Source: Streptomyces griseoviridis (lineage in GTDB: Bacteria > Actinomycetota > Actinomycetes > Streptomycetales > Streptomycetaceae). From it: DNA of 64,000 nucleotides. Below the pieces are notes generated by a model, which had not been told where the DNA came from, did no database searches, and saw only the letters and a program-made list of their open reading frames with translations. This document shows, one piece after another, positions 36,094 to 44,407 of this stretch. How positions within the stretch are numbered: position 1 is the first letter of the stretch; each line of letters starts with the position of its first letter. Location: the NCBI GenBank assembly GCA_014649155.1, contig BMSM01000012.1:1-64000 (forward strand), in the 5' to 3' direction. Both the position numbers and the translations under genes were made by a program.

Positions 36094-36681
36094 TCACCGC
36101 ACGACGGGCTTCCCGGTCAGCTCCACGCCCGCCGCCCGCAGCTCCTCCAGGGCCCGCTCGGTGGTCGCGGCGGCCACCCCGGCGGTCAGGCCGAGCAGCA
36201 CCTGCGTACGGAACCCCTCCCGTACGGCGTCCAGCGCGGTGGCCCGGACGCAGTGGTCGGTGGCGATGCCGACCACGTCGACCTCGTCGATCCGCCGCTG
36301 CCGCAGCCAGTCGGCGAGCGGGACGCCGTTCTCGTCGGCGCCCTCGAAGCCGCTGTAGGCCGCCGCGTACGCCCCCTTGTCGAAGACGGCGTCGACCGCG
36401 CCGGAGGCGACGGCGGGGGCGAAGTTCGGGTGGAAGCCCACGCCCTCCGTGCCGGCGACGCAGTGCGCCGGCCAGGAGTGCTCGTAGTCGGGGTGGTCGG
36501 CGAAGTGGCCGCCGGGCGCGATGTGGTGGTCGCGGGTGGCGACGACGTGGCGGTAGCCGGCCGGCGCCTGCCCGATCAGCTCGGTGACGGCGGCGGCCAC
36601 GTCGGCGCCGCCGGAGACGGCGAGACTGCCTCCCTCGCAGAAGTCGTTCTGCACGTCTACGACGATCAGGGCGCGGCGCAT
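36094..36681 (-). CDS. pncA: Nicotinamidase
   Basis: This 195-residue isochorismatase-fold hydrolase converts nicotinamide to nicotinate for NAD salvage. The catalytic triad is Asp9 (VVDVQNDF), Lys102 (FDKGAY) and Cys144 (ATDHCVRATALDA). Metal ligands are in TRDHHIAPGGHF. The ATG at 36681 was chosen by homology (MRRALIVVDVQ). It lies downstream of pncB on the same strand, so the two successive salvage steps are encoded together. Confidence 0.93.
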   Translation of the reverse strand: MRRALIVVDVQNDFCEGGSLAVSGGADVAAAVTELIGQAPAGYRHVVATRDHHIAPGGHFADHPDYEHSWPAHCVAGTEGVGFHPNFAPAVASGAVDAVFDKGAYAAAYSGFEGADENGVPLADWLRQRRIDEVDVVGIATDHCVRATALDAVREGFRTQVLLGLTAGVAAATTERALEELRAAGVELTGKPVVR

Positions 36682-36761
36682 GGTCGGTGTCCTTCGGCTG
36701 TCGGAACTGCGGTGACTGGGGTGGGGCCGGGGCCCGCCGGGGGTGTCGCTGCGCACTCGCT

Positions 36762-38108
36762 CTAGCTACCCGAGCCCTCGGGCGCGTACTCCGTCGGAAT
36801 GACGGGTTCCCCCCGGGAGAGCTGGGTCGCGGACAGCGGCAGGTTGGCGCGGGCCGCCGCGTGCCGGTCGCGGGCCGCCTCCAGCGGCTCCCGGGCGACG
36901 ACCGCACCGCCCTTGACCAGTTCGACCAGGAGCTGCCGGCCGGCCAGCGCGGCGGGCACCGGACCGGTGCCGACCACCTCCGCCTCGGCGTGCCCGTCGG
37001 CGTCCAGGCGCCGCGCGGCCCACTTCCGTCCGCCCATCGACGTCTTCCCGCCGCTGGACTTCTTCGCCACCGGCTTCAGCGGGGCCTTCGGGTCGTCGGA
37101 CTCGGCCCGGGCGACCAGCTTGTAGACCATGGACGCGGTCGGGTGCCCGGAGCCGGTCACCAGCTGGGTGCCGACCCCGTAGGCGTCCACCGGCGCCGCC
37201 GCCAGCGAGGCGATGGCGTACTCGTCGAGGTCCGAGGTCACGACGATCCGGGTGCCCGTCGCGCCCATCTCGTCGAGCTGCTGGCGCACCCGGTGCGCGA
37301 CCAGCAGCAGGTCACCGGAGTCGATGCGGACCGCGCCCAGCTCCGGGCCGGCGACCTCCACCGCCGTACGGACCGCCTCGGCGACGTCGTACGTGTCCAC
37401 CAGCAGCGTCGTGCCCGACCCGAGGGCGTCCACCTGGGCGCGGAAGGCGTCCCGCTCGGTGTCGTGCAGCAGGGTGAAGGCGTGCGCCGAGGTGCCGACG
37501 GTCGGGATGCCGTAGCGGAAACCGGCGGCCAGGTCGGAGGTGGTGGCGAACCCGCCGACGTAGGCGGCGCGGGCGGCGGCGACGGCGGCCAGCTCGTGGG
37601 TGCGGCGGGCGCCCATCTCGATCAGCGGCCGGTCCCCGGCCGCGGAGGCCATCCGGGAGGCGGCGGCGGCGATCGCCGAGTCGTGGTTGAGGATGGACAG
37701 GATCACCGTCTCCAGCAGCACGCACTCGGCGAAGCTGCCCTCCACCCGCATGATCGGCGAGCCCGGGAAGTACACCTCGCCCTCCGGGTAGCCCCAGATG
37801 TCGCCGCTGAAGCGGTAGTCCGCCAGCCAGGCGAGGGTCTCCTCGTCGACGATGTCCCGCTCGCGCAGGAAGTCGAGGACGCCGGCGTCGAAGCGGAAGT
37901 TCTCGACGGCGTCGAGGACCCGCCCGGTTCCGGCCACCACGCCGTACCGCCGCCCGTCGGGCAGCCGCCGGGTGAAGACCTCGAACACGCTGCGCCGTCC
38001 GGCCGTGCCCGCCGCCAGGGCGGCCCGCAGCATCGTCAGCTCGTACTGGTCCGTGAAGAGCGCCGTCGAGGGAACGTCGACCGGCAGCCCGAGGTCCGCT
38101 GTGTTCAT
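36762..38108 (-). CDS. pncB: Nicotinate phosphoribosyltransferase
   Basis: This 448-residue enzyme joins nicotinate to PRPP to give nicotinate mononucleotide. It starts with the family pattern ALFTDQYELTMLRAAL and continues VFEVFTRRLPDGRRYGVV; the PRPP/product-binding region includes IRIDSGDLLLVAHRVRQQL and VTSDLDEYAI. Length is normal for the actinobacterial form. It is divergent from clpS. Confidence 0.94.
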   Translation of the reverse strand: MNTADLGLPVDVPSTALFTDQYELTMLRAALAAGTAGRRSVFEVFTRRLPDGRRYGVVAGTGRVLDAVENFRFDAGVLDFLRERDIVDEETLAWLADYRFSGDIWGYPEGEVYFPGSPIMRVEGSFAECVLLETVILSILNHDSAIAAAASRMASAAGDRPLIEMGARRTHELAAVAAARAAYVGGFATTSDLAAGFRYGIPTVGTSAHAFTLLHDTERDAFRAQVDALGSGTTLLVDTYDVAEAVRTAVEVAGPELGAVRIDSGDLLLVAHRVRQQLDEMGATGTRIVVTSDLDEYAIASLAAAPVDAYGVGTQLVTGSGHPTASMVYKLVARAESDDPKAPLKPVAKKSSGGKTSMGGRKWAARRLDADGHAEAEVVGTGPVPAALAGRQLLVELVKGGAVVAREPLEAARDRHAAARANLPLSATQLSRGEPVIPTEYAPEGSGS

Positions 38109-38236
38109 GACGGGAATCGTACCCCCATTTCGTCAGTCTGACGATTTTGATCCGCGTCACAGGGCGCGGCGCGGGCCGCGGTGTGGACCACGGCCGCCGG
38201 ACCCCGTTTGTGCGACCGCCCCCTCGCGGTGGCAGC

Positions 38237-38554
38237 ATGGGTGATGTGACGTCACCCGCTCCCGTAGAGACCGAACGCACCGAGCCGGCGGAGGAAGCCT
38301 TCGCCGTGCCCGAGCCCGACGTCCCCTGGGTCACCCTCGTCCACAACGACCCGGTCAACCTCATGAGCTACGTGACCTACGTCTTCCAGACGTACTTCGG
38401 CTACTCCAAGGAGAAGGCCACCAAGCTCATGCTCGACGTCCACCACAAGGGCCGGGCGGTCGTCTCCAGCGGCAGTCGCGAGGAGATGGAACGCGATGTG
38501 CAGGCCATGCACGGCTACGGTCTGTGGGCCACCCTCCAGCAGGACCGGAAGTAG
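38237..38554 (+). CDS. clpS: ATP-dependent Clp protease adaptor ClpS
   Basis: This 105-residue adaptor delivers N-degron substrates to the ClpAP/ClpCP protease. The ClpS core is WVTLVHNDPVNLMSYVTYVF, with the substrate-pocket Asn-Asp pair in HNDPVN, then GRAVVSSGSREEMERDV. The N-terminal 25 residues are flexible and acidic. It is followed 13 nt later by the DUF2017 gene, as in other actinobacteria. Confidence 0.95.
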   Translation: MGDVTSPAPVETERTEPAEEAFAVPEPDVPWVTLVHNDPVNLMSYVTYVFQTYFGYSKEKATKLMLDVHHKGRAVVSSGSREEMERDVQAMHGYGLWATLQQDRK

Positions 38555-38567
38555 CTGAAACGCCTCG

Positions 38568-39176
38568 ATGCCAGGACAATTCGAACCGCTCCCCGGCGGC
38601 GGCGCGGCCGTCGCCCTCGACGACGTCGAGATCTCCATCATCCGGTCGCTGGCCGTGCAGCTCCTGGAGCTGATCGGCCCCGGTCCGGGCGAGGACGCGT
38701 CCGGTGACCCGCTCGCCGACCTCTTCGCCGAGGGCCCCAGCGAGCCCCCCTCCGACCCGGTGCTCAAGCGCCTCTTCCCGGACGCCTACACCGACCCCGG
38801 GGGCACCCCGGAGGCCGCCGAGGCGGAGGAGCGGCGGGCGCACTCGGCCGAGTTCCGCCGGTTCACCGAGAACGACCTGCGGGCCGGCAAGCGGGAGAAC
38901 GCGCTGGCGGTGGTGCGCTCCCTGGACGCCCTCGCCTCCGCCTCCCCCGGGGAGGGCGGCGCGGTCCTGAAGCTGGCGCCGGACGAGTCCCGGCAGTGGC
39001 TCGGCACCCTCAACGACCTGCGGCTGGCCCTCGGCTCCCGGCTGGACATCGCCGCCGAGGACGACACCGACCTGCTCTACCGCCTCCCCGACCAGGACCC
39101 GCGCAAGCCGATGGTGATGGCGTACCTGTGGCTGGGCGGGCTCCAGGAGACCCTGGTGTCGACGCTGATGCCCTGA
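38568..39176 (+). CDS. DUF2017 domain-containing protein
   Basis: This 202-residue protein belongs to an actinobacterial family almost always placed just after clpS, suggesting a role in regulated proteolysis that has not been shown. Visible features are DDVEISIIRSLAVQLLELIG near the N-terminus and RQWLGTLNDLRLALGSRLDI and MAYLWLGGLQETLV near the C-terminus. No signal or membrane segment. Confidence 0.88.
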   Translation: MPGQFEPLPGGGAAVALDDVEISIIRSLAVQLLELIGPGPGEDASGDPLADLFAEGPSEPPSDPVLKRLFPDAYTDPGGTPEAAEAEERRAHSAEFRRFTENDLRAGKRENALAVVRSLDALASASPGEGGAVLKLAPDESRQWLGTLNDLRLALGSRLDIAAEDDTDLLYRLPDQDPRKPMVMAYLWLGGLQETLVSTLMP

Positions 39177-39525
39177 CGCCCTGACGCCACCCGTTCACGG
39201 TTCGCTCAGCGGGGCCTCAATTCCGGATAACGATCGCGTCACCATGGCGCCCTGCTGTGCACCTTTCGGCACCCTTTTGTTCACTTCTGTCCGTGAAGTG
39301 CGCCACAGTGCGCCTCTGTGATCTCCGCCGCGACCGTGGTAAATCTTCACGACCGCCCGGGGGACACCACCCGCATGTCCGCCGGGTGCGCCACCGAGCC
39401 GGCGGACCGCCGGCCAGGCACGAGCGGGACGTGAGGCCCGCTCAGCTCCAGTATCCGGGGGGATCGCGATCCGGTCCGCGGCCGACGAGAGGCCCGGGTC
39501 GGTTATGGAGAAAGGCGCACCACAC
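39177..39525. other. Intergenic region upstream of the amino-acid permease
   Basis: There is no convincing gene in these 349 bases. A 6-bp inverted repeat, CACTTC (39282-39287) and GAAGTG (39295-39300), lies in a slightly AT-richer part and could be an operator. GGAGAAAGG shortly before 39526 is the ribosome binding site. No promoter could be assigned. Confidence 0.4.
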
Positions 39526-40968
39526 ATGACCTCAGCGCAGGTCGACACGGACAAGGCCCCCGAGGAGGGCTACCAGCGAGGACTCGGCAGCCGCCAGGTC
39601 CAGATGATCGCGATCGGCGGCGCGATCGGCGTCGGACTCTTCCTGGGCGCCGGGGCGAACATCGCCAAGGCGGGTCCCAGTCTCATCCTGATGTACGCCC
39701 TCGCGGGCCTGATCATCTTCTTCATCATGCGCGCCCTGGGCGAGCTGCTGCTCTACCGGCCGGTCTCGGGCTCCTTCGCCGAGTACTCGCGCGAGTTCCT
39801 CGGCCCCTTCTTCGGCTACTTCACCGGCTGGACGTACTGGCTGATGTGGGTGGTCACCGGCATGGCGGAGCTGACCGCCGCGGCGATCTACATCAACTAC
39901 TGGTTCCCGGGCATCCCGCAATGGGTGACGGCCCTGGTCTTCCTGATCGTGCTGTTCGTCGCCAACCTGATCTCGGTGAAGCTGTTCGGCGAGATCGAGT
40001 TCTGGTTCTCGATGGTCAAGGTCACCGCCATCATCGGCATGATCGTCATCGGTCTCGGCGTGCTCACCTTCGGCTTCAGCCAGGCAGGTGACACCGCCGC
40101 CGTCTCCAACCTCTGGGAGTTCGACGGCTTCTTCCCCAAGGGCATCGGCTCCTCCCTGATGACCCTCCAGGGCGTGATGTTCGCCTACCTCGCCGTCGAG
40201 CTGGTCGGCGTCACCGCCGGCGAGTCCGAGAACCCGGAGAAGACCCTCCCCAAGGCGATCAACACCCTGCCCTGGCGGATCGCCCTGTTCTACGTCGGCG
40301 CCCTCACCGTCATCCTCTGCGTGGTGAAGTGGACCGAGTTCGCGCCCGGCGTGAGCCCCTTCGTCGCCGCGTTCGCGAAGATCGGCATCCCGGCCGGCGC
40401 CGGCATCGTCAACTTCGTCGTGCTCACCGCGGCCCTGTCCTCCTGCAACTCCGGCATGTACTCCACCGGCCGGATGCTGCGCACCCTCGCGGACAACGGC
40501 GAGGCCCCCGGCTTCTTCAGCCGCCTCTCCGCCACCAGGACCCCGGCGCTCGGCATCAGCGTCTCCGTGGTCTTCATGGGCATCGGCGTCGTCCTGAACT
40601 ACGTCGTCCCGGAGAAGGCCTTCGGCTACGTCACCTCGGTGGCCACCGCCGCCGGCATCTGGACCTGGCTGATGATCCTGATCAGCCACGTCATGTACCG
40701 CCGCAAGGTCGTCGCGGGCCGCCTGCCCGCCTCCTCCTTCCCGGCGCCGGGCGGCTCGGTCTGCTCGTACGTCGCCATCGCCTTCCTGCTCTTCGTCACC
40801 GGCCTGATCGCCTACGACGCCGACGCCCGCGTCTGCCTGTACGTGATGGCCGGCTGGGCCGTCGCCCTCGGCATCGGCTGGGCGGTCCTCAAGAGCCGGA
40901 ACCCGCAGGTCACCCGGCGTGGCGACGGCGAGCGGGGCGGCGAGCCGGAGTTCGAGAAGGTCGGCTGA
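39526..40968 (+). CDS. Amino-acid permease (APC superfamily, AAT type)
   Basis: This 480-residue transporter has twelve predicted helices. The unwound helix 1 motif is AIGGAIGVGLFLGAGANIAKAG, given here as two adjoining parts: AIGGAIGVGLFLG and AGANIAKAG. Helix 2/3 includes MRALGELLLYRPVSGSFAEY, and helix 6 contains ELVGVTAGESENPEKTLPKA. This pattern is typical of GabP/AnsP/CycA-like importers of neutral amino acids; the exact substrate (asparagine, D-serine, GABA) is not resolved. It has its own terminator. Confidence 0.88.
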   Translation: MTSAQVDTDKAPEEGYQRGLGSRQVQMIAIGGAIGVGLFLGAGANIAKAGPSLILMYALAGLIIFFIMRALGELLLYRPVSGSFAEYSREFLGPFFGYFTGWTYWLMWVVTGMAELTAAAIYINYWFPGIPQWVTALVFLIVLFVANLISVKLFGEIEFWFSMVKVTAIIGMIVIGLGVLTFGFSQAGDTAAVSNLWEFDGFFPKGIGSSLMTLQGVMFAYLAVELVGVTAGESENPEKTLPKAINTLPWRIALFYVGALTVILCVVKWTEFAPGVSPFVAAFAKIGIPAGAGIVNFVVLTAALSSCNSGMYSTGRMLRTLADNGEAPGFFSRLSATRTPALGISVSVVFMGIGVVLNYVVPEKAFGYVTSVATAAGIWTWLMILISHVMYRRKVVAGRLPASSFPAPGGSVCSYVAIAFLLFVTGLIAYDADARVCLYVMAGWAVALGIGWAVLKSRNPQVTRRGDGERGGEPEFEKVG

Positions 40969-40990
40969 CCACCCGCCCCTGTCCAGCATT

Positions 40991-41029
40991 CGGGCCGTTC
41001 CGTACCACCCATCGGTACGGGACGGCCCG
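40991..41029 (+). terminator. Terminator after the amino-acid permease gene
   Basis: A 16-bp stem (40991-41006 and 41014-41029) contains one G-U pair and has a 7-nt loop. It ends 6 nt before the -10 element of the mec gene. Confidence 0.85.
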
Positions 41030-41035
41030 TCTGCT

Positions 41036-41041
41036 TATCCT
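41036..41041 (+). promoter_or_regulatory. Leaderless-type -10 element for mec
   Basis: TATCCT fits TANNNT and ends 7 nt before the ATG at 41049. The spacer GCTTCCC has no Shine-Dalgarno sequence. Confidence 0.6.
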
Positions 41042-41048
41042 GCTTCCC

Positions 41049-41474
41049 ATGCTGACCATCACCCAGGCCCTGTACGACCAGATCGTGGCCCACGCCCGCG
41101 AGGACCACCCCGACGAGGCGTGCGGCGTGCTCGCCGGCCCCGTGGGCCAGGGCCGCCCCGAGCGGTTCATCCCCATGCTGAACGCGGCCCGCTCGCCCAC
41201 CTTCTACGAGTTCGACTCCCAGGACCTGCTCAAGCTCTACCGCGAGATGGACGACCGCGACGAGGAGCCGGTGGTGATCTACCACTCCCACACGGCCACC
41301 GAGGCCTACCCGTCGCGCACCGACATCTCCTACGCCAACGAGCCCGGCGCCCACTACGTCCTCGTCTCCACGGCCGACACCGACGGCGCCGGCGACTTCC
41401 AGTTCCGCTCCTTCCGCATCGTCGAAGGCGAGGTCACGGAGGAGGAGGTACGGGTGGTCTCGCACTACGGATGA
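41049..41474 (+). CDS. mec: JAMM metalloprotease, CysO-cysteine peptidase type
   Basis: This 141-residue zinc peptidase has the JAMM signature complete: Glu23 (HPDEACGVLAG), His79 and His81 (IYHSHT) and Asp92 (YPSRTD). In M. tuberculosis the orthologue Mec releases cysteine from the CysO-cysteine adduct. Here cysO and cysM follow, so the same route is expected. Because this CysO has two residues after its Gly-Gly, the enzyme may also trim that tail. Confidence 0.92.
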   Translation: MLTITQALYDQIVAHAREDHPDEACGVLAGPVGQGRPERFIPMLNAARSPTFYEFDSQDLLKLYREMDDRDEEPVVIYHSHTATEAYPSRTDISYANEPGAHYVLVSTADTDGAGDFQFRSFRIVEGEVTEEEVRVVSHYG

Positions 41475-41524
41475 ACATCGTCCGAAGGGTGAGATCACCT
41501 TCCAGAACCCGGACCGGGAATCGA

Positions 41525-41530
41525 TACGAT
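41525..41530 (+). promoter_or_regulatory. Leaderless-type -10 element for the leader peptide
   Basis: TACGAT fits TANNNT and ends 6 nt before the ATG of the leader peptide at 41537. It implies that the cysO-cysM transcript starts at the leader start codon. Confidence 0.6.
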
Positions 41531-41536
41531 GACCGC

Positions 41537-41632
41537 ATGGTTTCTCACGACGTGAGCACGAGGACGCCGGGCGCACTGCTCGTGGCGCGGCTGCACGTCG
41601 ACCTGTGCAGGCTCGCCAGCGCCATCTGTTGA
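41537..41632 (+). CDS. Cysteine-containing leader peptide upstream of cysO-cysM
   Basis: This 31-codon frame has no Shine-Dalgarno sequence and ends in LLVARLHVDLCRLASAIC followed by TGA. The LHVDLCRLASAIC block matches the short putative leader peptides of streptomycetes (R-x-H-V-D-L-x-R), which often precede sulfur metabolism genes. Cys codons are at positions 24 and 31, the second directly before the stop, so a shortage of Cys-tRNA would stall ribosomes at the end of the frame. It lies 94 nt before cysO. A control role by attenuation is inferred. Confidence 0.7.
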   Translation: MVSHDVSTRTPGALLVARLHVDLCRLASAIC

Positions 41633-41726
41633 CGTGACCCCTGCCGCCGTACGGCCGTGAGCCGCGGCGTGCGCCACCAGCGCGCCCGTACCACCCCACG
41701 ACACCTTCCGACAGGAGCCCTGAGCC

Positions 41727-42005
41727 ATGGCCATCGAGGTCCGCATCCCCACCATCCTCCGCACCTACACCGACGGCCAGAAGGCGGTGGAAGGCACCGG
41801 GGAGACCCTCGCCGACCTGTTCGCCGACCTCGACACCCGGCACGCGGGCATCCGGGCCCGGATCGTCGACGACGGCAAGCTGCGCCGCTTCGTCAACGTC
41901 TACCTCAACGACGAGGACGTCCGCTTCCTCGACGGGATCGACACCAAGCTCACCGACGGCGACAGCGTCACGATCCTGCCGGCCGTCGCCGGCGGCATGG
42001 CCTGA
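41727..42005 (+). CDS. cysO: Sulfur-carrier protein CysO (ThiS/MoaD fold)
   Basis: This 92-residue ubiquitin-like carrier presents sulfide as a C-terminal thiocarboxylate for cysteine synthesis. It begins MAIEVRIPTILRTYTDGQKA and ends TILPAVAGGMA. The Gly-Gly needed for adenylation is followed by Met-Ala, so the protein must be trimmed before activation unless it works differently; the upstream JAMM enzyme is the obvious candidate. The ribosome binding site ACAGGAG lies before the ATG. cysM follows after 5 nt. Confidence 0.93.
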   Translation: MAIEVRIPTILRTYTDGQKAVEGTGETLADLFADLDTRHAGIRARIVDDGKLRRFVNVYLNDEDVRFLDGIDTKLTDGDSVTILPAVAGGMA

Positions 42006-42010
42006 TCTCC

Positions 42011-42961
42011 ATGCGCTACGACTCCCCGCTGGCCGCGGTGGGCAACACCCCCCTGGTGCGCCTGCCGCGGCTGTCGCCCGCCGCCGACGTCTCGGTCTGG
42101 GCCAAGCTGGAGGACCGCAACCCCACCGGCTCGGTCAAGGACCGCCCCGCCCTGCACATGATCGAGCAGGCGGAGAAGGACGGTCGGCTCACCCCGGGCT
42201 GCACCATCCTGGAGCCGACCAGCGGCAACACCGGCATCTCGCTCGCCATGGCGGCCAAGCTCAAGGGCTACCGCATGGTCTGCGTCATGCCGGAGAACAC
42301 CTCGCAGGAACGCCGGGACCTGCTCGGCATGTGGGGCGCGGAGATCATCCCCTCCCCGGCCGCCGGCGGCTCCAACACCGCCGTACGGGTCGCCAAGGAA
42401 CTCGCCGCCGAGCACCCCGACTGGGTCATGCTCTACCAGTACGGCAACCCCGACAACGCCGGCGCCCACTACGCGACGACCGGCCCGGAGATCCTCGCCG
42501 ACCTCCCCACGATCACCCACTTCGTCGCCGGCCTCGGCACCACCGGCACCCTCATGGGCGTCGGCCGCTACCTGCGCGAGCACAAGCCCGACGTGCGGAT
42601 CGTCGCCGCCGAGCCCCGTTACGACGACCTCGTCTACGGCCTGCGCAACCTCGACGAGGGATTCGTCCCCGAGCTGTACGACGCCTCCGTCCTCACCACC
42701 CGCTACTCCGTGGGCTCCGCCGACGCCGTCACCCGCACCCGCGAACTCCTCGCCCAGGAGGGCATCTTCGCGGGCGTCTCCACCGGCGCCGCCCTGCACG
42801 CCGCGCTCGGCGTCGCCGCCAAGGCGCACAAGGCCGGCGAGAGCGCGGACGTCGTCTTCGTCGTCGCCGACGGCGGCTGGAAGTACCTCTCCACCGGCGT
42901 CTACACCGCGGCCACCACCGAAGAGGCCATCGAGACCCTCCACGGCCAGCTCTGGGCGTGA
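42011..42961 (+). CDS. cysM: Cysteine synthase CysM (O-phosphoserine/CysO-dependent type)
   Basis: This 316-residue PLP enzyme has the PLP lysine Lys43 in NPTGSVKDRPA, the substrate loop TSGNTGISLAMA and the phosphate cradle GLGTTGTLMGVG. The segment PRYDDLVYGLRNLDEGFVP corresponds to the M. tuberculosis CysM region that binds O-phosphoserine, and the neighbouring cysO supports the CysO-thiocarboxylate route. The start lies 5 nt after cysO, so translation is coupled. The gene is convergent with the PemK-like gene, their stop codons 1 nt apart. Confidence 0.94.
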   Translation: MRYDSPLAAVGNTPLVRLPRLSPAADVSVWAKLEDRNPTGSVKDRPALHMIEQAEKDGRLTPGCTILEPTSGNTGISLAMAAKLKGYRMVCVMPENTSQERRDLLGMWGAEIIPSPAAGGSNTAVRVAKELAAEHPDWVMLYQYGNPDNAGAHYATTGPEILADLPTITHFVAGLGTTGTLMGVGRYLREHKPDVRIVAAEPRYDDLVYGLRNLDEGFVPELYDASVLTTRYSVGSADAVTRTRELLAQEGIFAGVSTGAALHAALGVAAKAHKAGESADVVFVVADGGWKYLSTGVYTAATTEEAIETLHGQLWA

Positions 42962-42962
42962 G

Positions 42963-43379
42963 CTACCTGCCCAGGTGACGGACCTGGTCCCACAGGGCCG
43001 GGTCCACCACCCCCACCCGCCGCCGGAAGTCGCCGACCCGGACCTTGCGCAGCTCGTCCGTCTCCAGGAAGCTCGCCCGGCCCCGCGCGTCCCCCACCGC
43101 GCCCGGCGGCAGCGCGATCACCCCGCCGCGCCCCTCCCGGTGCCGGGTGGTGATCTTCGCGACGACCGCGCGCCGCCCCCGCACCGACAGCACCAGACAC
43201 GGCCGGTCCTTCGCGCCGCGGTGCTCCTCGTAGGGCACGTTCGCCCACCAGATCTCCGCCGGCCGCGGCCGGACGCGCGCGCCCGGCGGCCGGTGTCCCC
43301 GCCCCCAGCCGTCGACGAGGGCCGCGACGAGCCCCAGCAGGGCCACCGCCGCGATCACAAGCCACCAGGACGTGTTCAT
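42963..43379 (-). CDS. Membrane-anchored PemK/MazF-like protein
   Basis: This 138-residue protein has an N-terminal transmembrane helix (about residues 4-22: SWWLVIAAVALLGLVAAL) followed by a PemK/MazF-type beta-barrel domain. The domain shows RPAEIWWANVPYEEHRGAKD, RPCLVLSVRGRRAVVAKIT and FLETDELRKVRVGDFRRRVG. Classical MazF toxins are soluble RNases with an antitoxin gene upstream; here no antitoxin frame is seen on the minus strand. It could be an orphan toxin-like domain with another role. The ATG at 43379 gives MNTSWWLVI. Confidence 0.8.
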   Translation of the reverse strand: MNTSWWLVIAAVALLGLVAALVDGWGRGHRPPGARVRPRPAEIWWANVPYEEHRGAKDRPCLVLSVRGRRAVVAKITTRHREGRGGVIALPPGAVGDARGRASFLETDELRKVRVGDFRRRVGVVDPALWDQVRHLGR

Positions 43380-43585
43380 ACCGGCCGACGTTACCGGCGC
43401 GCGCGACATCTGCGCGCCCCCTCGGCGGCCCCGGCCGCCCCCTCTTCCAGCCGAACCGGTGACACCACAGGTGAGTTCGCCCACAACGGCCCCTGGCGGA
43501 GGAGCGACCGCAGGTTTTGCGCCTTACGCTCGACAAACCGCACGACCCCCGTCTCTCCACACCCGCCAGCGGAGGTTTCTGCTCC

Positions 43586-44338
43586 ATGAAGCTCACCGTC
43601 GTCGGCTGCTCGGGGTCGTTCCCGTCCGCGGAATCGGCCTGTTCGAGCTACCTCGTCGAGGCCGACGGCTTCCGGCTGCTCCTCGACATGGGCAACGGCG
43701 CCCTGGGCGAGCTGCAGCGCCACTGCGGTCTCTACGACCTCGACGCGATCTTCCTCAGCCATCTGCACGCCGACCACTGCATCGACATGTGCGCCTACTT
43801 CGTGGCGCGCTACTACCGGCACGACGGCGGCCGCTGCGACCCCCTCCCGGTCTACGGACCCGAGGGCACCGAGCACCGGCTCACCACCGCCTACGCCGAC
43901 ACCCCCTCCGCCTCCTCCATGAGCGAGGTCTTCGACTTCCACACGGTCAAGCCGTCCACCTTCGAGGTCGGCCCCTTCACCGTGCACACCGAGCGCGTCG
44001 CCCACCCCGTGGAGGCGTACGCCGTCCGCGTCGAGCACGGCGGCCGCTCCCTGACGTACTCCGGGGACACGGGCGTCACCCCCGTACTGGACGAACTCGC
44101 CCGCGGAACCGACCTGTTCCTGTGCGAGGCCGCGTTCACCCACGGCAAGGAGGACATCCCCGACCTCCACCTCAACGGCCGCCAGGCCGGCGAGAGCGCC
44201 GCCCGCGCCGGCGCCCGCCGCCTGGTCCTCACCCACATCCCCCCGTGGACCGACCCCCGCCTCAACCTCGCCGACGCCCGCACCGTCTACGGCGGCCCGT
44301 CGGAGGTGGCGGTGCCGGGGGCGACGTACGAGATCTGA
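43586..44338 (+). CDS. Metallo-beta-lactamase-fold hydrolase (Rv1339-like)
   Basis: This 250-residue protein has the metal-binding motif HLHADH (59-64) and further ligands in VAHPVEAY, SGDTGVTP and LTHIPPW. Sequence and gene position resemble M. tuberculosis Rv1339, reported as an atypical cyclic-nucleotide phosphodiesterase, so cAMP hydrolysis is a reasonable prediction; RNase Z-like proteins are more distant. GGAGG at 43571-43575 precedes the ATG by 10 nt. Confidence 0.85.
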   Translation: MKLTVVGCSGSFPSAESACSSYLVEADGFRLLLDMGNGALGELQRHCGLYDLDAIFLSHLHADHCIDMCAYFVARYYRHDGGRCDPLPVYGPEGTEHRLTTAYADTPSASSMSEVFDFHTVKPSTFEVGPFTVHTERVAHPVEAYAVRVEHGGRSLTYSGDTGVTPVLDELARGTDLFLCEAAFTHGKEDIPDLHLNGRQAGESAARAGARRLVLTHIPPWTDPRLNLADARTVYGGPSEVAVPGATYEI

Positions 44339-44342
44339 CGCA

Positions 44343-44389
44343 GACAGCGGCGGGCCCCGAGCCGTTCCCGGCCGGGGCCCGCCGCTGTC
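44343..44389. terminator. Bidirectional terminator between the MBL gene and nagE2
   Basis: A perfect 16-bp inverted repeat (44343-44358 and 44374-44389) with a 15-nt loop lies just after both convergent stop codons. Confidence 0.9.
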
Positions 44390-44407
44390 ACGGGTGCGGA
44401 CCGCGGA

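Noticed and set aside
39241..39525. Short frames with Cys codons upstream of the amino-acid permease, considered as a leader peptide
   Set aside because: None has a start with a fitting -10 or ribosome binding site, and none ends in the R-x-H-V-D-L pattern seen before cysO.
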